The notes: generated by a model not told the origin, from the sequence alone. Counted from the stretch's first letter, positions 43,952 to 53,701 are shown. The stretch is DNA of 64,000 nucleotides from Chelatococcus asaccharovorans (GCF_003201475.1 NZ_QJJK01000001.1:198501-262500), one strand, 5' to 3'. Program-made: numbers and translations.

Positions 43952-44455
43952 ATGCAGATCATGGATCTCCTCAATACCGACGACATCGCGCTTGATGTGG
44001 ACGTGCGCGGCAAATCGGCGGTTCTCGATGCGCTTGCTGCCACCCTCAGCCGGCGCACAGGCCTTGCCAAGGACAGGCTCCTGACCGCGTTGAACGCGCG
44101 CGAGCGCCTCGGCTCCACGGCCATCAACCACGGCGTTGCCATTCCCCATGCCCATCTCGATGATCTGACGAAGCACGCCGCGGCCTTTGCCAGGCTGGCG
44201 CAGCCTGTCGATTTCGGCGCCCAGGACGGCGGGCTCGTCGACGTCGTTTTCGCATTCATATGGCCGACGCATTGCAAGGATGGCTTCCTCCAGCACCTTG
44301 CCCCGATGTGCCGCCTGCTGCGCCAACCCGCGTTGCTGGCCAAGCTACGTCAGGCCACGCATGCCGATGAAATCGGCCAGTGTCTCGACGCGGCCCATGA
44401 GCAGGCCCCTCCACCGCGCCAGGGCACCCGCAGCTTCGGCCAGCTCCGCGCCTGA
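43952..44455 (+). CDS. ptsN: PTS EIIA-Ntr-like protein
   Basis: 167 residues from ATG 43952, with GGAGG 7 bases upstream. The PTS EIIA type 2 fold is visible: MDLLNTDDIALDVDVRGKSAVLDALAATL, ERLGSTAINHGVAIPHAHLDDL with phospho-acceptor His66, and DVVFAFIWPTHCKDGFLQHLA. The tail (about 150-167) is Pro/Arg-rich. EIIA-Ntr relays phosphate in the nitrogen PTS and regulates potassium and stress functions. It is not beside rpoN or hpf, the usual ptsN context, so it may be a second copy. Confidence 0.88.
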   Translation: MQIMDLLNTDDIALDVDVRGKSAVLDALAATLSRRTGLAKDRLLTALNARERLGSTAINHGVAIPHAHLDDLTKHAAAFARLAQPVDFGAQDGGLVDVVFAFIWPTHCKDGFLQHLAPMCRLLRQPALLAKLRQATHADEIGQCLDAAHEQAPPPRQGTRSFGQLRA

Positions 44456-44596
44456 ACAGAGCGACGATCCCGGCGGGCCCTTGCGAGCCGCTGCCACCGG
44501 CAATGGCCGCGTCGCTGGTTGAATTGTCCCCACCGAGCCGCTATAAGCAGCGCGCCCGCAGGCTGCGGGCAACATCTGCTGGTTGGGGAGGACGCC

Positions 44597-44878
44597 ATGT
44601 CGCACGACGCCCTCTTCCAATTGGGGATGGGCGCAGTTTTGCTGAATGCCTCCCAAACGGAAGAATCTCTTCGCTTAGACGCCGCCGAGGCGCGCGCTCC
44701 GGTCAATGATGCGTTGTATGCGCAACGCAATACGGCTGCTGCAGACGCATCGACAGGACGCAATCGGCTGAAGAGGTTCAGCATGATCGCATATGCCGGG
44801 GCCGGCACGGCCCGCCGGCGCCTTGGCGCGATGCCTCCTCCATCCCATCGGTGCGCTTCGAATCGATACGCCGCCTAA
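44597..44878 (+). CDS. Small protein resembling the N-terminus of rhizobial SpeD; possible remnant
   Basis: 93 residues from ATG 44597, with GGGGAGG 6 bases upstream, so it looks translatable. The opening SHDALFQLGMGAVLLNASQT resembles, from memory, the N-terminal extension of S-adenosylmethionine decarboxylases in Rhizobiales. The decarboxylase core, with its serine-cleavage motif (E-S-H-I-S-I-H-T-W), is absent in all frames downstream, and the C-terminal half is Arg/Pro-rich without motifs. It lies just before the carboxyspermidine-type polyamine genes, so a decayed speD is an attractive reading. It could also be an independent small gene. Confidence 0.4.
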   Translation: MSHDALFQLGMGAVLLNASQTEESLRLDAAEARAPVNDALYAQRNTAAADASTGRNRLKRFSMIAYAGAGTARRRLGAMPPPSHRCASNRYAA

Positions 44879-45122
44879 GCGGCGCCGCCTGCCCGTCACG
44901 CGACGTGTGCATCGTTCACCCGCTTCCTCTGTGAGCGGGGATGACGCAGCGCCGTTGAGCTGACTGCAGGCGACAGCCGTGTTGCTCGTGAGCCAGGCCG
45001 CGCCCGGTTCACGGCTGCTTCGTCGTGCTCTCGGGAACGATCCACAGCCACCGCCCATCACATCCGCGCTATCGCGCCGGCCGCCAAGCTGGTCGCCCTA
45101 GCCCGACCATCGTGCAAGCCAA

Positions 45123-46220
45123 ATGATCCAGACGCCGTACTATCTCATCGACACGTCCAAGCTGCTGCGCAACCTCGGCATCATCCAGGAGGTGCGCCGG
45201 CAGTCCGGGGCGAAGGCATTGCTGGCCCTGAAGTGCTTCGCCACATGGTCGGTGTTCGACCTGATGCGCGCCTATATGGACGGCACGACCTCGTCGTCGC
45301 TCTATGAAGTGCGCCTCGGCCGCGAGACGTTCGGTGGCGAGACGCATGCCTATAGCGTGGCTTATGGCGACGACGAGATCGACGAGGTCGTGCGGCATGC
45401 CGACAAGATCATCTTCAACTCCATCGGCCAGCTCACGCGCTACGCGGACAAGGCCGCCGGCCTGCAACGCGGGCTCCGGCTCAATCCGCAGGTCAGTTCG
45501 TCGGACTTCGATCTGGCGGACCCCGCCCGCCCCTATAGCCGTCTTGGCGAATGGGACATCGCCCGCGTCGAAGGCGTCATGGATCGCATCGACGGCTTCA
45601 TGATCCACAACAACTGCGAGAATGGCGACTTCGCCCTGTTCGACCGCCTGCTCGCGACGGTCGAGGAGCGCTTCGGCGCTCTCCTCGCGCGCGTCTCCTG
45701 GGTCAGCCTGGGCGGCGGCATCCACTTCACCGGCGAGGGCTACCCCGTCGAGGCCTTCTCGGCGCGCCTCAAGGCCTTCGCCGCGCGCTACGGCGTGCAG
45801 GTCTATCTCGAGCCGGGCGAGGCGGCGATCACCCGCAGCACGACGCTCGAGGTCACGGTGCTCGACACGCTCAACAACGGCAAGGATCTCGCGATCGTCG
45901 ACAGCTCGATCGAGGCGCATATGCTCGATCTCCTGATCTATCGCCAGAGCGCCAAGGTCGAGCCGAACACCGGCGCCCACGCCTATATGGTCTGCGGCAA
46001 GTCCTGCCTCGCCGGCGACATCTTCGGCGAGTTTCGCTTCGCCGCGCCGCTCAAGGTCGGTGATCGCATCTCGATCCAGGATGCCGCCGGCTACACCATG
46101 GTCAAGAAAAACTGGTTCAACGGCGTCCGCATGCCGTCCATCGCCCTGCGCGAGCGCGACGGCAGCATCCGCCTGATCAGGCAATTCTCGTTCGACGACT
46201 ACAAGGCGAGCCTCTCCTGA
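45123..46220 (+). CDS. nspC: Carboxynorspermidine/carboxyspermidine decarboxylase
   Basis: 365 residues. A fold III PLP decarboxylase: Lys37 in ALLALKCFATW binds PLP, NPQVSSSDFDL and FMIHNNCEN follow, WVSLGGGIHF is the phosphate-binding strand and VCGKSCLAGDIFGEF carries the catalytic cysteine of this group. It decarboxylates carboxynorspermidine or carboxyspermidine to the polyamine. It is followed 44 bases later by the matching dehydrogenase gene. Together they form the aspartate-semialdehyde route to spermidine-like polyamines, which does not need S-adenosylmethionine decarboxylase. Confidence 0.93.
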   Translation: MIQTPYYLIDTSKLLRNLGIIQEVRRQSGAKALLALKCFATWSVFDLMRAYMDGTTSSSLYEVRLGRETFGGETHAYSVAYGDDEIDEVVRHADKIIFNSIGQLTRYADKAAGLQRGLRLNPQVSSSDFDLADPARPYSRLGEWDIARVEGVMDRIDGFMIHNNCENGDFALFDRLLATVEERFGALLARVSWVSLGGGIHFTGEGYPVEAFSARLKAFAARYGVQVYLEPGEAAITRSTTLEVTVLDTLNNGKDLAIVDSSIEAHMLDLLIYRQSAKVEPNTGAHAYMVCGKSCLAGDIFGEFRFAAPLKVGDRISIQDAAGYTMVKKNWFNGVRMPSIALRERDGSIRLIRQFSFDDYKASLS

Positions 46221-46264
46221 GGCGGCCATTCCCTGAACTCGTGGTTAGGAGGCACCGAGCCGCA

Positions 46265-47560
46265 ATGAAACGCAACATCCTCATCATCGGCGCCGGTGGC
46301 GTCGCTCAGGTCGTCGCGCATAAATGCGCGCAACACAACGACGTCCTGGGCGACATCCATATTGCGTCACGCACGGTCGAGAAATGCGCCGCCATCGTGG
46401 CCTCCGTCCATGAGAAGAAGGCCATGAAGCGTCCGGGCATCCTCGAGGCCCATACGCTCGATGCGCTCGACGTTGCAGCCACCAAGGCGCTCATCGCCCG
46501 GACGAAGACCGAGATCGTGCTCAACGTGGGCTCGGCCTTCATCAACATGTCGGTGCTCCAGGCCTGTATCGAGACCGGCGCGGCTTATATCGACACGGCC
46601 ATCCACGAGGATCCGCTGAAGATCTGCGAGACGCCGCCGTGGTACGGCAATTACGAGTGGAAGCGCCGCGAAGCCTGCGCCAAGGCCGGCGTCACGGCGG
46701 TGCTCGGCGCCGGCTTCGATCCCGGCGTGGTCAATGCCTATGCGGCTCTCGCGCGCGACGACTATTTCGACCGCATGGACTCGATCGACATCATCGACAT
46801 CAATGCCGGCGAGCACGGGCGCTACTTCGCCACGAATTTCGACCCGGAGATCAATTTCCGCGAGTTCACCGGACAGGTCTGGTCCTGGCAGAACCGGGAG
46901 TGGACATCGAACCGGATGTTCGAGGTGCGCAAGGACTGGGACCTTCCCGTCGTCGGCACGCGCACGTCCTATCTCACCGGCCACGACGAGATCCATTCGC
47001 TGTCGAGGAACCTCGATGTGCCGCATATCCGCTTCTGGATGGGCTTCGGCGAGCGCTATGTCACGGTCTTCACCGTGTTGAAAAACCTCGGCCTTCTGTC
47101 CGAGCAGCCGATCAAGACGGCGGAAGGTCTCGAGGTCGTACCGCTGAAGGTGGTCAAGGCCGTGCTGCCAGATCCGTCGTCGCTGGCGCCCGACTATACC
47201 GGCAAGACCTGCATCGGCGACCTGGTAAAAGGCGTGAAAGACGGCCGCGAGCGCGAGGTCTTCATCTACAACGTCGCCGATCACGCGGCGGCCTACGCGG
47301 AAGTCGGCAGCCAGGGCATTTCCTACACGGCGGGCGTGCCGCCGGTCGCGGCCGCCATGCTCATCGCCCGCGGCGACTGGGACGTGAGGACCATGGCGAA
47401 TGTCGAGGAACTGCCGCCACGCCCCTTCCTCGACCTCCTGAACCAGATGGGCCTGCCGACGCGCATCCGGGATGAGACCGGCGACCGCGCGCTCGATTTT
47501 TCGGACGATGCGGCGGACGAGCCTGTTCTGGCCCGGCGCGTCGCCTCCGGCCGACGCTGA
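46265..47560 (+). CDS. Carboxynorspermidine/carboxyspermidine dehydrogenase (saccharopine dehydrogenase family)
   Basis: 431 residues from ATG 46265, the first Met before the Rossmann motif IIGAGGVAQVVAHKCAQ; AGGAGG lies 12 bases upstream. Further family blocks: ASRTVEKC, TEIVLNVGSAFINMSVLQACIETGAAYIDTAIHED, VTAVLGAGFDPGVVNAYAALA and EVGSQGISYTAGVPPVAAA. The enzyme condenses aspartate semialdehyde with a diamine reductively, making the carboxy-polyamine used by the decarboxylase encoded upstream. Confidence 0.93.
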   Translation: MKRNILIIGAGGVAQVVAHKCAQHNDVLGDIHIASRTVEKCAAIVASVHEKKAMKRPGILEAHTLDALDVAATKALIARTKTEIVLNVGSAFINMSVLQACIETGAAYIDTAIHEDPLKICETPPWYGNYEWKRREACAKAGVTAVLGAGFDPGVVNAYAALARDDYFDRMDSIDIIDINAGEHGRYFATNFDPEINFREFTGQVWSWQNREWTSNRMFEVRKDWDLPVVGTRTSYLTGHDEIHSLSRNLDVPHIRFWMGFGERYVTVFTVLKNLGLLSEQPIKTAEGLEVVPLKVVKAVLPDPSSLAPDYTGKTCIGDLVKGVKDGREREVFIYNVADHAAAYAEVGSQGISYTAGVPPVAAAMLIARGDWDVRTMANVEELPPRPFLDLLNQMGLPTRIRDETGDRALDFSDDAADEPVLARRVASGRR

Positions 47561-47638
47561 CAGGCCCAGCCTATGACACCCCGGCCGAAGCCATACTGCT
47601 CCGGCCGGGTCCGCCCGCACGACAACACCGGTGTTGCC

Positions 47639-48316
47639 ATGACCGCGACTGACGTCTCACCGTTCGAGCGGCTGAAAGCTGCCTCAGCCGAGGATTGGCG
47701 CGCCTATTGCCAGCACGACTTCGTGCGCCAGCTCGGGGCGGGCACGCTGCCCCGCGCGGCCTTCCGGCACTATCTGGAGCAGGACTACCTGTTCCTGATC
47801 CATTTCGCCCGTGCCTGGGGGCTCGCCGTCTACAAGAGCCGGACGATCACCGAACTCCGCCAGGGGCTCGACATGCTGAAGGCGATCGTCGACGTGGAGC
47901 TTGGCCTGCATGTCGACTATTGCCGGCAATGGGGCGTGTCGGAGGACGATCTGATGCGCGTGCCGGAGGCGCGGGCGACGATGGCCTATACGCGCTATGT
48001 GCTCGATGCCGGCCATCGCGGCGACCTGCTCGATCTCCATGTGGCCTTGGCGCCGTGCATGATCGGCTATGCCGAAATCGCGACCTGGCTGAATGCCCAG
48101 CCGTTCCTCATGCGCGACGGGAACCCCTATGCGAGCTGGATCGCGATGTATGCGAGCGAGGAGTTCCAGGACGCCGCCGATGCCGAGCGCCGCTGGCTGG
48201 ACGCGCGGCTGGCATCCGTTGATCCGGCGCGTTTCGCGGCGTTGAGCGGCACCTTCCGGGACGCGACGCGCCTCGAAGCCGACTTCTGGCAGATGGGGCT
48301 TGAGCGCCGGTTTTAA
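47639..48316 (+). CDS. tenA: TenA-family protein (thiaminase II/aminopyrimidine hydrolase fold)
   Basis: 225 residues from ATG 47639. TenA markers: RHYLEQDYLFLIHFARAWGLAVYKS, the catalytic cysteine Cys140 in LHVALAPCMIGYAEI, then YASWIAMYASEEFQ with the late glutamate region. Such enzymes hydrolyse aminopyrimidines in thiamin salvage. Thiamin genes are not adjacent; the gene follows the polyamine pair by about 80 bases and probably shares its transcript. A strong hairpin closes it. Confidence 0.88.
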   Translation: MTATDVSPFERLKAASAEDWRAYCQHDFVRQLGAGTLPRAAFRHYLEQDYLFLIHFARAWGLAVYKSRTITELRQGLDMLKAIVDVELGLHVDYCRQWGVSEDDLMRVPEARATMAYTRYVLDAGHRGDLLDLHVALAPCMIGYAEIATWLNAQPFLMRDGNPYASWIAMYASEEFQDAADAERRWLDARLASVDPARFAALSGTFRDATRLEADFWQMGLERRF

Positions 48317-48346
48317 GGCATGCTGATTTCATCCGGAACCACCGTC

Positions 48347-48387
48347 GTCATTCCGGGGCGGGCCGAAAGGCCCGAGCCCGGAATGAC
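48347..48387. terminator. Bidirectional terminator-like hairpin
   Basis: GTCATTCCGGG ... CGGGCC, a GAAA loop, then GGCCCG ... CCCGGAATGAC forms a long GC-rich stem with a tetraloop between tenA and the convergent XRE gene. Similar GTCATTCCGGG palindromes are common at operon ends in related genomes. Confidence 0.7.
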
Positions 48388-48401
48388 GCCCGAAAGCACC
48401 C

Positions 48402-48656
48402 TCAGGGCGCCCTTCCCGGCGCGGCCGGCTTCTTGAGCCGGACGCCGGGTCCCTCACGGTTGGCCGAGAGGAAGCGGACACCCGCCTCCTCGAGAGCCTT
48501 CATGACGAGCATTTCCGTCGTGCGCTGCAACTCATGCCGATGACACTCGAAGTCACGCACTGTGCTTCGGGACACACCGGCGGCGGTGGCGAGTTGATCT
48601 TGTGTCCAGTCGAGCAGCCCGCGGGCCGCGCGACATTGTTCGGGACGTAAATTCAT
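48402..48656 (-). CDS. XRE-family (Cro/C1 type) small DNA-binding protein
   Basis: 84 residues from ATG 48656. MNLRPEQCRAARGLLDWTQDQLATAAGVSRSTVRDFE is a clear helix-turn-helix of the XRE type; a short C-terminal part (MLVMKALEEAGVRFL) probably forms the dimer interface. It is divergent from mrpA across about 105 bases and could regulate it, though such small regulators are also common strays. Confidence 0.8.
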   Translation of the reverse strand: MNLRPEQCRAARGLLDWTQDQLATAAGVSRSTVRDFECHRHELQRTTEMLVMKALEEAGVRFLSANREGPGVRLKKPAAPGRAP

Positions 48657-48762
48657 GGACTTGAGGCCATTGCAATTGCCACCCGAAGTCAACCATAATG
48701 GATGAACTTGAGCAACACTCCCCGCCCCCTCATCAACTTCGCAAGAGGTCCTGCCGTCGCAC

Positions 48763-51708
48763 ATGCCGGATGCCGCGCTCTATCTGACCATTCTCATCGC
48801 GCTCCCCTTCGTGGGCAGCGTCATCGCGGCCTTCTTCCCGACCAATGCACGCAACGCAGAAGCCTGGCTTGCCGGCACGGTGTCGCTCACCAATCTCGTC
48901 ATAACCATTATGTTTCTGCCTTCGGTGCGCAACGCGAAGGTTGTGCGCGCCGAGTACGAGTGGCTTCCTGATTATGGCCTGAATTTCATCGCGCGCCTGG
49001 ACGGGTTTGCCTGGTGCTTTTCAATTCTTATCTTCGGCATCGGGTTTCTCGTCGTCCTCTACGCGCGCTATTACATGTCGCCGGCTGATCCGGCGCCGCG
49101 CTTCTTCTCGTTCCTGCTCGCCTTCATGGGCGCCATGACGGGCGTCGTCCTCGCCGGCAACCTCATTCAGCTCGTATTCTTCTGGGAATTGACGAGCCTC
49201 TTCTCCTTCCTCCTGATCGCCTACTGGCATCATAACCAGAACGCGCGTGACGGCGCCCGTGTGGCGCTGACGGTCACGGCGGCGGGCGGCCTGTGCCTCC
49301 TCGGCGGGATGCTGATCATCGGCCATATCGTCGGCAGCTACGATCTCGACGTCGTGCTCGCGTCGGGAGACCGCATCGTCTCCCATGCGCTCTACCTGCC
49401 GACGCTGCTGCTCGTGGCGATGGGGGCACTCACCAAGAGCGCGCAGTTCCCCTTCCAGTTCTGGTTGCCGCGCGCCATGGCGGCCCCGACGCCCGTCTCG
49501 GCCTACCTGCATTCGGCCACGATGGTGAAGGCCGGCGTGTTCCTTTTGGCGCGGCTATGGCCTGTCATGTCCAACCACGAGTACTGGTTCTGGATCTTCG
49601 CCTCGGTCGGCGTGCTGACGCTGTTGATCGGTGCCTTCATGGCCCTCTTCCAGCAGGACCTGAAGGGCCTCCTGGCCTATTCCACCATCAGCCATCTCGG
49701 GCTGATCACCCTTCTCCTGGGGCTCGGCAGCCCGCTCGCGATGGTCGCGGCCGTCTTCCACATCATCAACCACGCCACCTTCAAGGCCTCTCTGTTCATG
49801 GCCGCCGGCATCATCGACCATGAAGCCGGCACGCGCGATGTCAGGCGGCTCGGCGGGCTGTTCCGCGCCATGCCGATCACGGCGACGCTCGCCATGGTGG
49901 CGGCGGCGTCGATGGCCGGCGTGCCGCTGCTCAACGGCTTCATCTCCAAGGAGATGTTCTTCACCGAGACCATCGAAAGCCACGGAAACTCCGTGCTGGA
50001 CAACAACCTGCCCTATCTTGCGACGCTCGCCGGCATGTTCAGCGTCGCCTATTCTGTGCGCCTCATCGACCAGGTCTTCTTCGGACCCGCAGCGACGGAC
50101 CTGCCGCGCAAGCCCCACGATCCGGTGATCTGGATGCTCGTGCCGATCGGCCTGCTCGTGCTGATCTGCTTGCTGATCGGCATCCTGCCGGGCCCGACCG
50201 TCGGCGGCTTCCTCGCGACCGCGGTGCAAGGCGTGCTCGGCCCCCAGTTGCCGTCCTACAGCCTCGCTGTCTGGCACGGCTTCACCCCGGCGCTCATCAT
50301 GAGCTTCGTGGCCCTGATCGGCGGGGTCGTCACCTATTTCACGCTGAAGACCTATCTCTCGGGCAATATCGAAGGCGCGCCCGTACTCCGCCGGCTCAAG
50401 GGCAAACGCATCTTCGAGCGCGCCATCGTCATCCTGTCCTGGCGCTGGGCGCGCCGTATCGCCGACATCGTCGGCACCACGCGGCTGCAGCCGCAGTTGC
50501 GCCTGCTCCTCCTCATCGCCATGCTGGCCGCCCTGTGGCCGCTTTCCGCCGGCGCCCTTGCCTCGGGGGCCCTTGCCCTCGACGTCGACTGGCCCTTTGC
50601 GGTCGATCCGAGCTTTGTGCTCCTCTGGATCGTCGGCTGCGGTTGCGCCCTCGGCGCGGCCTACCAGGCCAAGTATCATCGCCTCGCCGCCGTCATCATC
50701 ATGGGCGGCGCGGGGCTTGCCACCTGCATCACCTTTGCCTGGCTCTCGGCGCCGGATCTCGCCTTGACCCAGCTCCTGGTGGAGATCGTGACGACGGTGC
50801 TGCTCCTGCTTGGCCTGCGCTGGCTGCCGCAACGTCTCGAGGATACGGGCGTGCGGATCAGCTTTGGCGCGCGTTTGCGGCGTCTGCGGGATCTCGGCAT
50901 CGCCATCGTGGGGGGCGCGGGCCTCGCGGCAATCGCCTATGCCGTGATGACCCGGCCACAGATCAACAGCATCTCCAGCACTTTTCTGGAACGCGCCTAC
51001 AGCGAGGGCGGCGGCCGCAACGTCGTGAATGTCATCCTCGTCGACTTCCGCGGGTTCGATACCCTCGGCGAGATCACCGTGCTCGGCATCGTCGCCATCA
51101 CGGTCTTCGCACTGCTGCGGCGCTTCCGTCCCGCGCGTGTCTCGGTGGAAGCGCCGCGACAGAAGCGCTTCCAGAACCAGTTCGACGCGGACCGCTATGA
51201 CGCGCCGAAAGCCGGCATCGCCGCGCACTACATGATCGTGCCCGGCCTCATCATGCGGCTCCTGTTCCCGGTGGTGGCGATGATGGCCGTCTTCCTGTTC
51301 ATGCGCGGGCATGACGCCCCGGGCGGCGGCTTCGTCGCCGGGCTCACCTTCGCCATCGCCTTCATCCTCCAGTACATGGCCGGCGGAGCACGCTGGGTGG
51401 AGGCGCGCCTGCGTGTCCTGCCGGTCCGCTGGATCGGCGTCGGCTTGCTGGTTGCCGCAGCAACCGGCTTGGCGGCGCTCGTCTTCGATCGTCCTTTCCT
51501 GACCTCGGCCTTCCAGTATGCCGATCTGCCGGTGCTCGGCCGCGTACCGCTGGCCAGTGCTCTTGTCTTCGACTTCGGCGTGTTCTCGCTGGTGCTGGGT
51601 GCCACCGTGCTGGTGCTGATCGCCCTCGCCCATCAGTCGATCCGCATCTACCGCGCCATGGCTGCCGCCAAGGCGGCCGAGACGGACGCCATCGAGGAGG
51701 CGCGCTGA
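48763..51708 (+). CDS. mrpA: Mrp-type Na+/H+ antiporter subunit A with fused MrpB domain
   Basis: 981 residues. The N-terminal 500 residues are the NuoL-like part with FFWELTSLFSFLLIAYW (Glu142) and LTKSAQFPFQFWLPRAM (Lys225), the conserved proton-path residues. About residues 610-800 are the MrpA C-terminal/MbhD and MbhE-type parts (VNVILVDFRGFDTLGEI). Residues from about 825 (MIVPGLIMRLLFPVVA, then GHDAPGGGFVAGL) are an MrpB domain, so a separate mrpB is not needed; this is the fused form known as PhaAB in rhizobia. First gene of mrpACDEFG, an inner-membrane complex for sodium and pH homeostasis. Confidence 0.95.
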   Translation: MPDAALYLTILIALPFVGSVIAAFFPTNARNAEAWLAGTVSLTNLVITIMFLPSVRNAKVVRAEYEWLPDYGLNFIARLDGFAWCFSILIFGIGFLVVLYARYYMSPADPAPRFFSFLLAFMGAMTGVVLAGNLIQLVFFWELTSLFSFLLIAYWHHNQNARDGARVALTVTAAGGLCLLGGMLIIGHIVGSYDLDVVLASGDRIVSHALYLPTLLLVAMGALTKSAQFPFQFWLPRAMAAPTPVSAYLHSATMVKAGVFLLARLWPVMSNHEYWFWIFASVGVLTLLIGAFMALFQQDLKGLLAYSTISHLGLITLLLGLGSPLAMVAAVFHIINHATFKASLFMAAGIIDHEAGTRDVRRLGGLFRAMPITATLAMVAAASMAGVPLLNGFISKEMFFTETIESHGNSVLDNNLPYLATLAGMFSVAYSVRLIDQVFFGPAATDLPRKPHDPVIWMLVPIGLLVLICLLIGILPGPTVGGFLATAVQGVLGPQLPSYSLAVWHGFTPALIMSFVALIGGVVTYFTLKTYLSGNIEGAPVLRRLKGKRIFERAIVILSWRWARRIADIVGTTRLQPQLRLLLLIAMLAALWPLSAGALASGALALDVDWPFAVDPSFVLLWIVGCGCALGAAYQAKYHRLAAVIIMGGAGLATCITFAWLSAPDLALTQLLVEIVTTVLLLLGLRWLPQRLEDTGVRISFGARLRRLRDLGIAIVGGAGLAAIAYAVMTRPQINSISSTFLERAYSEGGGRNVVNVILVDFRGFDTLGEITVLGIVAITVFALLRRFRPARVSVEAPRQKRFQNQFDADRYDAPKAGIAAHYMIVPGLIMRLLFPVVAMMAVFLFMRGHDAPGGGFVAGLTFAIAFILQYMAGGARWVEARLRVLPVRWIGVGLLVAAATGLAALVFDRPFLTSAFQYADLPVLGRVPLASALVFDFGVFSLVLGATVLVLIALAHQSIRIYRAMAAAKAAETDAIEEAR

Positions 51709-52052
51709 TGGAACTCGTCATCGCCATCGCCATCGGCGTGCTCGCGAGCTCGGGCATCTGGCTCCTGCTGCGCCCGCGCACCTTCCAGGTCATCATCGGC
51801 CTGTCGCTTTTGTCCTACGCGGTCAATCTCTTCATCTTCGCGATGGGGCGCCTGCGCGCCGGCGCGCCGCCCGTGCTCGGCCCGTCGGGCACCGGCGATC
51901 TCGCAACCTATGCCGATCCGCTGCCGCAAGCCCTCGTCCTGACGGCGATCGTCATCAGCTTCGCGATGACGGCCCTGTTCCTGGTGGTGCTCCTCGCCTC
52001 GCGCGGGCTGACCGGCAACGACCATGTCGACGGCCGCGAGGTCGACCCGTGA
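51708..52052 (+). CDS. mrpC: Mrp antiporter subunit C
   Basis: 114 residues, NuoK-like, with three membrane helices. Markers: GIWLLLRPRTFQVIIGLSLLSYAVNLFIF and DPLPQALVLTAIVISFAMTAL. The ATG overlaps the mrpA stop by one base (TGATG), so translation is coupled. Confidence 0.95.
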   Translation: MELVIAIAIGVLASSGIWLLLRPRTFQVIIGLSLLSYAVNLFIFAMGRLRAGAPPVLGPSGTGDLATYADPLPQALVLTAIVISFAMTALFLVVLLASRGLTGNDHVDGREVDP

Positions 52053-53701
52053 ACTGGCTCGAACATCTCACCGTCGCGCCCATCCTTATCCCGCTGGTCG
52101 CGGGCGGGTTCATGCTGCTGCTCGACGGCCGCAACCGCACTGTTGCGGCCGCGATCAACGTTGTGGCGACCCTGTCGCTGCTCGTCGTCGCCATCATGCT
52201 GGTCGCGCTCGAGGGCGGACAGAATGCGGGCGGCCATGTCTATCTGCTCGGCAACTGGCCGGCGCCGTTCGGCATCGTGCTGGTTGCCGATCGCCTCTCC
52301 GTGCTGATGCTGCTCGTCACCGCCATCCTCGGCTCTGCCACACTTCTGTTCGCCCTCGCACGCTGGGACAAGGCGGGCGCTTTTTTTCACCCGCTGTTCC
52401 AGTTCCTGCTCATGGGACTGAACGGCGCGTTCCTCACCGGCGATATCTTCAATCTCTTCGTCTTCTTCGAGGTGCTCCTCGCCGCCTCCTACGGGCTTGC
52501 CCTGCACGGCTCCGGCCCGGCCCGGGTCAAGGCCGGCCTGCACTATATCGCCATCAATCTTGTCGCGGCGCTGCTCTTCCTGATCGGCGCCAGCCTGATC
52601 TATGGCACGGCCGGCACCTTGAACATGGCGGCGCTCGCCACCCGAATCGCCGGCCTGCCGCCCGACGAGCGGCTGTTGTTCGAAATCGGCGTGGCCGTGC
52701 TCGGTGTCGCGTTTCTCGTCAAATCGGCGATGTGGCCCATCGGCTTCTGGCTGCCCAACACCTATGCGGCCGCGGCGCCGCCGATCGCCGCGATGTTCTC
52801 GATCCTCACCAAGGTGGGGATCTACGCGGTGCTAAGGCTTGGGTTTCTCGTGTCGTCGAGCGAGGACGACGTTTCGCTGCTGTTCGGCGGCAACTGGCTG
52901 ATGGTGGGCGGTATCGCCACCATCCTGTTCGGCATGATCGGGATCATGGCCTCGCAGGAGATGGCCAAGCTCGCCGGCTTCAGCGTGCTCGTCTCATCCG
53001 GGACCCTGCTCGCGGCCATCGGATACGGCGGCGCGGCGGTGACCGGCGGCGCGCTGTTCTATCTCGTCTCATCGACCTTCGCCATCGCGGCGTTCTTCCT
53101 GTTGATCGAACTCGTCGAGCGCGGCCGTGCCCCGGCAGACGACGTTCTTGCCGTCACCCTGGAGGCCTACGGGCTCGACGATCCGGACGAAGCGGACGAT
53201 AGCGGCGAGGTCGGCATTGCCATTCCAGCGATCATGGCAATCCTCGGCTCTGCTTTCATCGCCTGCGCGGTGCTTCTGTCCGGACTGCCGCCTCTGTCGG
53301 GATTCGTGGCCAAATTCGCCATCCTGTCGGCGCTCGTGGAGCCGACCCGGGGCCCTACGGAAAGCTGGGGCGCCTGGGCGGTCTTCGCGACGATCCTGAT
53401 GTCCGGGCTCGCAACATTGATCGCCATGACCCGCGCCGGTATCCGCACATTCTGGGCCTCGATCGACCGCGATCTGCCGCATGTACGGGTGGTCGAGCTT
53501 GCTCCGGTCGCGATCCTGCTCATCCTGTGCATCATGCTCACGGTGCAGGCGGGGTGGGCCATGCGGTACATGCGGATGACGGCCGAAGGCCTCGCCCGGC
53601 CAGGCGCTTACATCGGCGCAGTCTTCGCGGCGCCGCCGGCCCAAACGGAGCCCTTCAAGGCGGCGCCGGTCGCGACGACAGCCGATGGAGGACCGCCATG
53701 A
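52049..53701 (+). CDS. mrpD: Mrp antiporter subunit D
   Basis: 550 residues from a GTG at 52049 overlapping the mrpC stop (GTGA). NuoM/N-like with about 14 membrane segments; conserved FNLFVFFEVLLAASYGL (Glu) and LVKSAMWPIGFWLPNTYAAA (Lys) blocks. An acidic loop (DDPDEADDSGE) lies near residue 375. Confidence 0.95.
   Translation: MNWLEHLTVAPILIPLVAGGFMLLLDGRNRTVAAAINVVATLSLLVVAIMLVALEGGQNAGGHVYLLGNWPAPFGIVLVADRLSVLMLLVTAILGSATLLFALARWDKAGAFFHPLFQFLLMGLNGAFLTGDIFNLFVFFEVLLAASYGLALHGSGPARVKAGLHYIAINLVAALLFLIGASLIYGTAGTLNMAALATRIAGLPPDERLLFEIGVAVLGVAFLVKSAMWPIGFWLPNTYAAAAPPIAAMFSILTKVGIYAVLRLGFLVSSSEDDVSLLFGGNWLMVGGIATILFGMIGIMASQEMAKLAGFSVLVSSGTLLAAIGYGGAAVTGGALFYLVSSTFAIAAFFLLIELVERGRAPADDVLAVTLEAYGLDDPDEADDSGEVGIAIPAIMAILGSAFIACAVLLSGLPPLSGFVAKFAILSALVEPTRGPTESWGAWAVFATILMSGLATLIAMTRAGIRTFWASIDRDLPHVRVVELAPVAILLILCIMLTVQAGWAMRYMRMTAEGLARPGAYIGAVFAAPPAQTEPFKAAPVATTADGGPP

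Noticed and set aside
49555-51633. 692-residue open frame antisense to mrpA
   Set aside because: Composition is His/Asp/Glu/Arg-rich without motifs, as expected from the reverse strand of a GC-rich membrane protein gene; the plus strand encodes a complete MrpA.
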